Below are positions 7,709-12,610 of a stretch of 13,849 nt of DNA, in pieces. The notes beneath the pieces are model-generated. The model was not told where the DNA came from. It saw nothing but the letters and a program-made list of their open reading frames with translations, and searched no databases. Position numbers and translations under genes: made by a program. The first letter of the stretch is position 1; every line of letters begins with the position of its first letter. The DNA lies in the NCBI GenBank assembly GCA_002384205.1, contig DGBH01000096.1, positions 1,207-15,055 of the forward strand, written 5' to 3'. The stretch comes from Bacteroidetes bacterium UBA4009 (GTDB lineage Bacteria > Bacteroidota > Bacteroidia > NS11-12g > UBA9320).

Positions 7709-8292
7709 TATCTACGTCCTCTCGAGGAATGGCAACTATAGTGGCAACTATAATGGCACGTATATTCATACCGAGGATATGCACTATCTCTTTTTGTATA
7801 ATATGCACTGCGCAATCTAGCAAAGTATTCTTCGATACCGGTATTACTAGCGTCTGAGCCAGCAGTAATCAGATTACCCGCGTTTGGCCCATTAGTTGGA
7901 ATAGCAGGCGCTGCAATGTTTTCTCTAACAGCTGTAGTTTGATATGCTTTTGCTGTTACGTTAATTTGAAGATAATTTGTGCCTTGGCTATTAAAATATC
8001 TTCGTGCATTCATATTTCGCAGGTGAGTCCAGTTAGTAGTAGCAGCAACCAAACCATTACGGAGCGTAGACGCAGTAATCAATCCACCAGAACTTCCGAG
8101 GGTATTATCATCAGCATAAGAACTTCTCGCTGGGGGTGAGTTGTAATTACCGCCAAACCAGCTATTAGGCGCTTGAGGAAACGGCTTATTATTAAGTCCC
8201 CACGAAATACCTCCACGAGCAGCGTCTGCAACATAATCTTCCCACCTTTGCCGGGTGTTTGATCTGCTGACATTATTTGTTAATGATACCAT
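7708..8292 (-). CDS. Probable virion protein with C-terminal Tyr-(Ser/Thr)-Cys-His repeat; candidate substrate of the modifying enzymes
   Basis: This 194-aa protein is rich in Asn, Ser, Gly and Ala, like phage structural or fibre proteins, with an N-terminal segment around residues 10-50 (RQRWEDYVADAARGGISWG, then WFGG). The last 20 residues are different: Tyr177-Thr-Cys-His, Tyr181-Ser-Cys-His and Tyr185-Ser-Cys-His, then SSRGRR. All three cysteines of the protein (179, 183, 187) and three of its four histidines (180, 184, 188) are here. The repeat also reads as three His-Xaa-Ser triplets, HYS, HYS and HSS. His-Xaa-Ser repeat proteins are known partners of Hxs radical SAM enzymes, and a radical SAM/SPASM gene lies directly upstream. 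Known HxsA proteins do not obviously share this N-terminus, so homology is not claimed. The tail could instead bind metal. Two late promoter octamers precede the gene, and CGGAG (about 8304-8308, minus strand) may be its ribosome binding site. Confidence 0.85.
   Translation of the reverse strand: MVSLTNNVSRSNTRQRWEDYVADAARGGISWGLNNKPFPQAPNSWFGGNYNSPPARSSYADDNTLGSSGGLITASTLRNGLVAATTNWTHLRNMNARRYFNSQGTNYLQINVTAKAYQTTAVRENIAAPAIPTNGPNAGNLITAGSDASNTGIEEYFARLRSAYYTKRDSAYPRYEYTCHYSCHYSCHSSRGRR
7729..7764 (-). repeat. Three tandem 12-bp units encoding the Tyr-(Ser/Thr)-Cys-His repeat
   Basis: Units at 7729-7740, 7741-7752 and 7753-7764 each encode Tyr-Ser/Thr-Cys-His on the minus strand. The first two differ by one base and the third differs from the first by two. 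The near-identity suggests recent unit duplication or sequence homogenisation, and the unit count could vary between related phages. Confidence 0.9.
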
Positions 8293-8320
8293 GTTATACT
8301 AACTCCGAGTGTTCTTTCCA

Positions 8321-9328
8321 TTATTTATATTTATATTCATTTTTTAATTGCATCATTAGGGTCTTAGGAGACGGACATATGTCGCCTTCCCATTCTAATT
8401 GGTGACAATCAGAACCACACACATCAAAGACTGGGCATTCATAACACGCAGGATTTCTGTTTAGTTCTTTTATAATAACACCGCAGCGTCCGTTTGATTT
8501 CATGACTACACTTGCTGGAGTATCAATATGACCATATGCGTTAATAGGAGCAGTGTTAGGACATCCTGCTATAGATCCATTTGCGTTAATAGTTAGTAGC
8601 TTTTGCTCACAGTCTCTACACCATGTGCCGCGGGATGGGTTGTTATCCTCAAATTTAGCATAGATATTTTCCATAATTACATGATAAATTCCATCTCTAG
8701 ATTCAACCTGAGAGTGGTATTTCACAAACCATTCGTCTAACTCAATGTTAGATGGCCACATTTTACCTTTAGCGTTTCCATCCATAGTGATGCGTTCGAA
8801 ATCAATTTCTTGAATACCGAGATCTTCCATGTAAGATACAATATCTCTTGGTTCCATATTAACAACATCTTTGCTTAGACTAACAAAGACTTTAATAGTG
8901 TAACCGCGAGCAATAAGTAATTTAACATTGTCTTCCCACAACTGTCTTTGCTTTTCATTAGTAAATCTAATTGTAGGATCCCACGATGTGCCAATTCTTT
9001 TGTTAAGAACCTCATCAAAGAACTTTAGCTTTTCATCTGTTAACTTATATACAAGGTTTGTAGTTGTACCGTATTCTACACCTTCACCTTTTGTTAGTTC
9101 AACAAACTTCATCATCGATTCGACAGAAGCAAGCATAGGCTCGCCGCCATGAAATTCATAAAAAATTGTATCTCGATCTAATTGATTAACCCAATTTGCG
9201 GTTCGCACTGGATCAAAATAGATTTTAGCGCCGTTAGTGCCTGACGTAAAACAATGAGAGCAATTTAAGTTGCATGTTTCAGTCGTCTTTACGTAAACGC
9301 TCAAGTGTTTCTGTGTCGCTAATGCCAT
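8321..9328 (-). CDS. Radical SAM/SPASM maturase-like protein (sulfatase-maturing-enzyme type)
   Basis: This 335-aa protein has the radical SAM cysteines at 19, 23 and 26 (TCNLNCSHC), the GGE motif in FHGGEPM, and a full SPASM domain. An inner pair or trio of cysteines occurs in the stretch WCRDCEQ...GCPNT (about 235-260), followed by Cys295, Cys298, Cys304, Cys308 and Cys318 (CX2CX5CX3CX9C). Of the four radical SAM proteins it is the most like anaerobic sulfatase-maturing enzymes and RiPP maturases, which act on a Cys or Ser in a protein or peptide. No sulfatase is present. The next gene downstream is the Cys-His repeat protein, making that its most obvious partner. The ATG at 9328 overlaps the upstream cupin gene by 50 bp, but GGTGA lies about 8 nt before it. 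A TTG at residue 9 is a possible shorter start. Confidence 0.93.
   Translation of the reverse strand: MALATQKHLSVYVKTTETCNLNCSHCFTSGTNGAKIYFDPVRTANWVNQLDRDTIFYEFHGGEPMLASVESMMKFVELTKGEGVEYGTTTNLVYKLTDEKLKFFDEVLNKRIGTSWDPTIRFTNEKQRQLWEDNVKLLIARGYTIKVFVSLSKDVVNMEPRDIVSYMEDLGIQEIDFERITMDGNAKGKMWPSNIELDEWFVKYHSQVESRDGIYHVIMENIYAKFEDNNPSRGTWCRDCEQKLLTINANGSIAGCPNTAPINAYGHIDTPASVVMKSNGRCGVIIKELNRNPACYECPVFDVCGSDCHQLEWEGDICPSPKTLMMQLKNEYKYK
8322..8329 (-). promoter_or_regulatory. Late promoter (proximal copy) before the Cys-His repeat gene
   Basis: A second exact TATAAATA on the minus strand, offset by 6 bp from the first, covering the stop codon region of the radical SAM gene. Either copy would give the Cys-His repeat gene a short leader and expression independent of the operon promoter. 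Confidence 0.75.
8328..8335 (-). promoter_or_regulatory. Late promoter (distal copy) before the Cys-His repeat gene
   Basis: The minus strand reads TATAAATA exactly. It overlaps the end of the upstream radical SAM gene and lies 36 bp before the start at 8292. It shares two bases with a second copy at 8322-8329. Confidence 0.75.
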
Positions 9329-9746
9329 GTGATATCACCAATGCCTTTTCATAGTTTAATGCTTTGTGAAATGTTCCTGCTGGAATATGTAGTCGTTCGT
9401 TTGGAAGTAAGTCAATTTTCTTGCCTTCTACTTCTACGTATTTAATACCGTCTTTGCATTCAATAATAACATCAATTGGATCTGTGTGCTCGCTAAACGT
9501 TGGACCGTTCTTTGGGTTATAAAACATATGGATTGTACGATCATTAAACTTCCAGTGGTTTTCCATCTGTTCAACTTTAATAGTTACTTTTTGTTCTGCC
9601 AAATATCTCGTCATTTTAGTTTGATATTCGAAGTGCTCAGCTGCTTCAATATAGTGTTGAAGCCCGTCTGTATCAATAATAGATACATCGTGTTCGTCAT
9701 AGCATTTATCTGATAATAGAAATTCTTCAAACTGTTGAAAATTCAT
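9279..9746 (-). CDS. Cupin/JmjC-like protein with HxD...H metal site
   Basis: This 155-aa protein is the first gene of the minus-strand operon. Residues about 70-140 read as a cupin barrel: His87-Thr-Asp89 (SEHTDPID), an IIECKDGIKYVEV strand pair, a PNERLHIPAGTFH turn with His127, and a final ALVISHGI strand. His-x-Asp plus a distal His is the Fe(II) site of JmjC-type and other cupin-fold 2OG dioxygenases, so an oxygenase function is plausible. A simple metal-binding cupin is the alternative, since no clear 2OG-anchoring Lys or Arg could be assigned. The start is supported by GAGG (9752-9755, minus strand) just upstream and by the late promoter at 9774-9781. It overlaps the next gene by up to 50 bp. 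There is no signal peptide. Confidence 0.78.
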   Translation of the reverse strand: MNFQQFEEFLLSDKCYDEHDVSIIDTDGLQHYIEAAEHFEYQTKMTRYLAEQKVTIKVEQMENHWKFNDRTIHMFYNPKNGPTFSEHTDPIDVIIECKDGIKYVEVEGKKIDLLPNERLHIPAGTFHKALNYEKALVISHGISDTETLERLRKDD

Positions 9747-9773
9747 CTAAACCTCATGCTGTGCTGTAATATA

Positions 9774-9781
9774 TATTTATA
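9774..9781 (-). promoter_or_regulatory. T4-type late promoter for the minus-strand enzyme operon
   Basis: The minus strand reads TATAAATA exactly, the octamer recognised by the T4 gp55-type late sigma factor. It is 28 bp upstream of the first gene (start 9746), with that gene's GAGG ribosome binding site in between. It is paired with a plus-strand copy 38 bp away. Confidence 0.85.
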
Positions 9782-9819
9782 ATAACATACTCAGACCAAA
9801 ATGTCAACACAAAAATGTG

Positions 9820-9827
9820 TATAAATA
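9820..9827 (+). promoter_or_regulatory. T4-type late promoter for the plus-strand operon
   Basis: An exact TATAAATA octamer on the plus strand, about 35 bp before the oxygenase start at 9862 and upstream of its GAGGAG site. No -35 element is expected for this promoter class. Confidence 0.87.
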
Positions 9828-9861
9828 TAGGTAGCAATATATACATTATGAGGAGATTATT

Positions 9862-10422
9862 ATGAAAATGACACCACAGTGGCCAACAATGTTTGGCAGT
9901 GGTAAATTTGAAATTGGCGGTCTTGTTGAACACATATTTACAAATTACGACTTGCATGATTTAGATGCTGAAGTAGATGGTTGCAATATATTTGACGACG
10001 ATTCTGACGTAATGCAGTTATTCAAAGAATTAGTTTACAATCAATTTAACTCTTATTTAAAAGAAACTATTAATAAAGAAATAACTGATTGGAATAATCA
10101 TGAAATGAAAGGCTGGATTACTGGCCACGGAAAAGATTACAGTATGACTATTCATAATCATTCTGGGGCTCATTTGTCTGCAGTGTTTTATGTTATGGCC
10201 GAAGATCAAAAATCAGGTGGTGATATCGTATTTTCTGATCCAAGATCAAACGCTAATAGAGGGTATGACGAAGAATTCGAACCAATGTTTCAGAGATTTA
10301 AGCATACTCCGCAAACTGGAGATTACATGATTTTTCCAAGTTTTACATATCATCATGTTAATCCGTACTATTCTAAATTGAGAATTTGTATTCCTGTTGA
10401 TCTTTATTTGTATAAAGGATAA
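9862..10422 (+). CDS. Putative 2OG-Fe(II) oxygenase with HNH motif, first gene of the divergent operon
   Basis: This 186-aa protein has His98-Asn-His100 (MTIHNHSGAHLSAVFYV), GGDIVFSDPR (Asp126), His164 (FTYHHVNPYY) and Arg174, the TIGR02466-like pattern of putative 2OG-Fe(II) oxygenases. DPRSNANRGY (residues 126-135) nearly matches DPRNNANRGY in the minus-strand oxygenase at 3873-4346, so the two are close paralogs now sitting in opposite operons. The ATG at 9862 follows an excellent ribosome binding site, GAGGAG (9850-9855), and lies about 35 bp downstream of a perfect TATAAATA late promoter (9820-9827). The next gene starts only 3 bp after its stop. The substrate is unknown. Its co-expression with tail- or glycan-related genes on the plus strand fits a late, virion-directed role. 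Confidence 0.86.
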   Translation: MKMTPQWPTMFGSGKFEIGGLVEHIFTNYDLHDLDAEVDGCNIFDDDSDVMQLFKELVYNQFNSYLKETINKEITDWNNHEMKGWITGHGKDYSMTIHNHSGAHLSAVFYVMAEDQKSGGDIVFSDPRSNANRGYDEEFEPMFQRFKHTPQTGDYMIFPSFTYHHVNPYYSKLRICIPVDLYLYKG

Positions 10423-10425
10423 ATT

Positions 10426-10659
10426 ATGTCTAATTCTGCCAGACTAATACTAATAACTGAGGTTATTGAGCAAAAATTAAGAAAAGAAAAAGAAATTGAG
10501 TACTATCTCAAAGAGCTAGAAGAAATACAACAAAAAATAAGATACCTTCAAGGTGAAGTAAAGCTTACTAATACTATTATCGGTATGATAAAACATGAAT
10601 TAGTATACGACATTAAAGAGAAGTTTATTGATAACAACAACGATAAACTGATTGGCTAA
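10426..10659 (+). CDS. Small coiled-coil protein, function unknown
   Basis: This 77-aa highly charged protein follows the oxygenase after 3 bp. Residues about 12-60 (VIEQKLRKEKEIEYYLKEL onward) have the Glu/Lys/Leu/Ile heptad character of a long coiled coil, with no membrane segment and no cysteine. I recognise no enzyme motif. The start has only a weak purine stretch (AAAGGATAAATT) overlapping the previous stop, consistent with translational coupling. Small coiled-coil proteins in phage late regions often act as chaperones or assembly factors, but nothing here shows that specifically. The open reading frame is short, yet its tight spacing, clean composition and position between a real gene and the next late promoters support it as real. 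Confidence 0.75.
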   Translation: MSNSARLILITEVIEQKLRKEKEIEYYLKELEEIQQKIRYLQGEVKLTNTIIGMIKHELVYDIKEKFIDNNNDKLIG

Positions 10660-10661
10660 AC

Positions 10662-10703
10662 ATGATTCTGCACACAGTGGCTAATTCATATAAATAGAAT
10701 CAT
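10662..10703. repeat. 8-bp inverted repeat around a late promoter
   Basis: ATGATTCT at 10662-10669 is the exact reverse complement of AGAATCAT at 10696-10703, with 26 bp between. There is no T-run after it, so it is a poor terminator. It encloses the first of two late promoters and follows the coiled-coil gene. Confidence 0.4.
10689..10696 (+). promoter_or_regulatory. Late promoter, first of a tandem pair
   Basis: An exact TATAAATA on the plus strand, 66 bp before the gene start at 10755. It lies inside the loop of an 8-bp inverted repeat (10662-10669 and 10696-10703). Confidence 0.75.
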
Positions 10704-10710
10704 AGTAACG

Positions 10711-10718
10711 TATAAATA
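10711..10718 (+). promoter_or_regulatory. Late promoter, second of a tandem pair
   Basis: An exact TATAAATA on the plus strand, 22 bp after the first copy and 37 bp before the ATG at 10755. Transcription would start near 10725, which argues for the ATG at 10755 as the true start of the next gene. Confidence 0.82.
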
Positions 10719-10754
10719 AAAATAACTTTGGTTAAATTAACGGAGAAAATCAAA

Positions 10755-11144
10755 ATGGCACTAACACTATCATATAGCGTCACAGGCGTAAAAGTAAAAG
10801 ATGAAGTTAACGCTGAAGGCGTTACTCTTTCAAATGCAGTATGTCAAACATATTGGAAAGTAACTGGCACTGACGAAAACGGTAACACAGGCGAGTTCAG
10901 TGGTGCTACCCCATTTACAGCTGCAACTGTTCCTGCTGCAAACTTTACTGATTTCGCAGACCTTCAAGAATCAAACGTTCTTGGTTGGATCACGGCAGTA
11001 GTCGATGCAGATCTTTCATATAAAGCTCATATTGAAATGCAATGTCAAAAGATGATCGATATTACTGCTGTTAGCGATAAAGCGATGCCTTGGGCAGTAG
11101 AAGAAGATATTACACCTGATCCTGGCCTTGGCTTGATTGAGTAA
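10755..11144 (+). CDS. Small conserved marine-phage-type protein (129 aa)
   Basis: The protein starts MALTLSYSVTGVKVKDEVNA and is predicted to be mainly beta strand, with a repeated strand-turn character, a TYWKVTGTDENGN hairpin and a WITAVVDAD helix. I do not know a function; proteins of this appearance are frequent near late genes of marine T4-like phages (recollection, not a search result). The start at 10755 is preferred over the in-frame TTG at 10728 because it has GGAG at 10742-10745, 9 nt upstream, and because 10728 would lie almost at the transcription start predicted from the late promoter at 10711-10718. The next gene, 22 bp downstream, looks like a diverged relative: both have an LxNA(V/I)-x4-W strand and a V(L/I)xW helix. 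Confidence 0.82.
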   Translation: MALTLSYSVTGVKVKDEVNAEGVTLSNAVCQTYWKVTGTDENGNTGEFSGATPFTAATVPAANFTDFADLQESNVLGWITAVVDADLSYKAHIEMQCQKMIDITAVSDKAMPWAVEEDITPDPGLGLIE

Positions 11145-11166
11145 GAAATTTTAAAAGGAATCTATC

Positions 11167-11499
11167 GTGAATTATTCTTGGCGCATTAAAAAGTTAGGCT
11201 TAAGCGACAGCTTGAACGAGAACAATGTTCTCTTAGAAAATGCTATTGTGAAAGTACAGTGGAAAAGAATAGCCGAAGACACAGATGGAACGAGCGCGAG
11301 TTATCTCGGATACACAGTTTTAGATGCTACTAACGTCAGCTTAAGTGATTTTATCGCAGTTAACGACGTTACCAAAGAGCAAGTTATTGCTTGGGTAGAA
11401 AATTCTATGGCTGGTGAAGAGATTTCTCGCATTGACGCGCAATTGAATACACGAGTTGAAAAGAGTAGATTACTTACTATTACACCTAGCTGGAACTAA
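11167..11499 (+). CDS. Small protein related to the preceding gene (110 aa, GTG start)
   Basis: This 110-aa protein begins at a GTG, read MNYSWRIKKLGLSDSLNENN. The start is supported by AAGGA at 11155-11159, 7 nt upstream, and no nearer ATG fits. The order of elements parallels the preceding 129-aa protein: an N-terminal strand, NNVLLENAIVKVQWK matching its VTLSNAVCQTYWK, a SLSDFI segment matching NFTDFADL, and VIAWVENSM matching VLGWITAVV. The pair therefore looks like a tandem duplication that has diverged strongly. There is no cysteine, signal peptide or membrane segment. The role is unknown; the late promoter context suggests a virion or assembly component. No promoter octamer lies in the 22-bp gap, so it is probably co-transcribed with its neighbour. 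Confidence 0.8.
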   Translation: MNYSWRIKKLGLSDSLNENNVLLENAIVKVQWKRIAEDTDGTSASYLGYTVLDATNVSLSDFIAVNDVTKEQVIAWVENSMAGEEISRIDAQLNTRVEKSRLLTITPSWN

Positions 11500-11556
11500 A
11501 CTCAGCTACTATTAATATATAGTATATACGTTCAATTTATATTATGGAGTTTTTAC

Positions 11557-12603
11557 ATGCATGATCTGCATATAGGTGGTTTGGCAGCTTGGGCTTTAAA
11601 AAGAGGCGGTTCGCTTCACCCAGTCTTATTACCTCAATCGGTTTTGGGAAATGAAACCGGCATTATGAATCCGTCTATCTTCTCTTACAAAGGGAAGATT
11701 CTTCTTAATATTCGACACATAAACTACATCCTTTATCACAGCGAAGGTAAGAAGTTCCCACATCAGTGGGGACCTCTTGTTTATATTCATCCAGAAAATG
11801 ACGTAACTTTAACAACTCACAATGTTATGTGTGAGTTAGACGCTGGTCTGAATTTGAAGTCTGCACAACGTATAGATATGGCTTTAGATACAGGTAAACC
11901 AACATGGAACTTTATCGGTTTAGAAGATGCCCGCTTATTTGAGTGGGATGATAAACTTTATCTATGCGGGGTCCGACGTGATTGCTATGATAGCAAAGGC
12001 ACAGGCCGCATGGAATTGTGTCATATTGAATTCGTAGATGGTCAATGGACAGAAATCTCGCGTCACCCAATCCCAGCACCAAACGGCGATGGCAGTTTCT
12101 GTGAAAAGAACTGGATGCCGGTTATTGATATGCCATATCATTTTGTTAAGTGGTGTAATCCTACACAAGTTATTAAATTCGATATTGAAGAAGGAACCAC
12201 TGTAGACGCTTTCGTAGAAGAAGGTGAGCGTAAACCTTTTGGTAGAGACTTCCGCGGTGGATCGCAGGTTATCAGAATTAATGATCAGCAAAGAATGGCT
12301 TTTATACACGAAACAAATTTGTTAAGAGATCCATTTGGCCGTAAAGATGGTGAGTATTCACACCGCATTGTTATTTGGGATAATGATTGGAATCTAATAC
12401 ACGCGTCTCACAATTTCCATTTTATGGGTACATACTATGACCACGTTACAAACACTGATTACGGTATTGAATTTGTAACAGGTATGACAGTACACCCAGA
12501 TAATGGTGATATTTTAATATCTTTTGGTTGGCAAGATAACGCTTCATTTATTCTTAGAATGCCCCAAAAAACATTTTTAGATTTTTTAATGGATAACAGG
12601 TGA
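11557..12603 (+). CDS. Five-bladed beta-propeller glycosidase-like protein (GH43/GH130-like)
   Basis: This 348-aa protein shows recurring beta-propeller blade motifs: MNPSIF (37-42), GLEDARLFEW (121-130), EKNWMPV (183-189), FRGGSQ (232-237), EFVTGM (305-310) and ISFGWQDN (321-328). GxEDxRLF and KNWxP are typical of the GH43/GH130-type five-bladed propellers, which hydrolyse or phosphorolyse glycosidic bonds or serve as glycan-acting domains in glycosyltransferase loci. The canonical EDPR of GH130 is EDAR here, and catalytic acids cannot be assigned with certainty, so the enzyme class is open. No signal peptide is present. GGAG at 11546-11549 supports the ATG. It lies 7 bp before a TPR/FkbM-like protein, so the pair may build or trim a glycan on the virion or host surface. 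Confidence 0.75.
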   Translation: MHDLHIGGLAAWALKRGGSLHPVLLPQSVLGNETGIMNPSIFSYKGKILLNIRHINYILYHSEGKKFPHQWGPLVYIHPENDVTLTTHNVMCELDAGLNLKSAQRIDMALDTGKPTWNFIGLEDARLFEWDDKLYLCGVRRDCYDSKGTGRMELCHIEFVDGQWTEISRHPIPAPNGDGSFCEKNWMPVIDMPYHFVKWCNPTQVIKFDIEEGTTVDAFVEEGERKPFGRDFRGGSQVIRINDQQRMAFIHETNLLRDPFGRKDGEYSHRIVIWDNDWNLIHASHNFHFMGTYYDHVTNTDYGIEFVTGMTVHPDNGDILISFGWQDNASFILRMPQKTFLDFLMDNR

Positions 12604-12610
12604 TTATAAT

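Noticed and set aside
8079..8273. A minus-strand frame overlapping the Cys-His repeat gene in another frame.
   Set aside because: It is fully contained in a better supported gene and has no motif or start signal.
7708..9328. A classical RiPP gene cluster with a short precursor peptide, peptidase and ABC exporter.
   Set aside because: No exporter, peptidase or short precursor with a leader is present. The repeat protein is 194 aa and looks structural. Only the enzyme type and repeat tail resemble RiPP systems.
8321..9328. An anaerobic sulfatase-maturing enzyme with its sulfatase.
   Set aside because: The protein resembles that class, but no sulfatase gene exists in the window, so the usual substrate is absent.
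73..9746. Host-metabolism (auxiliary metabolic) genes.
   Set aside because: No pathway can be assembled from these enzymes, and late promoters suggest use during virion assembly. It cannot be excluded for single genes.
9754..9957. A minus-strand open frame of 67 codons across the divergent intergenic region.
   Set aside because: It runs through both late promoters and antisense to the start of the plus-strand oxygenase, lacks a ribosome binding site, and its composition is not protein-like.
11508..11523. A possible terminator hairpin (ACTAT...ATAGT) after the 110-aa gene.
   Set aside because: The stem is 5 bp and nearly all A/T, with no following T-run, so it would not be stable.
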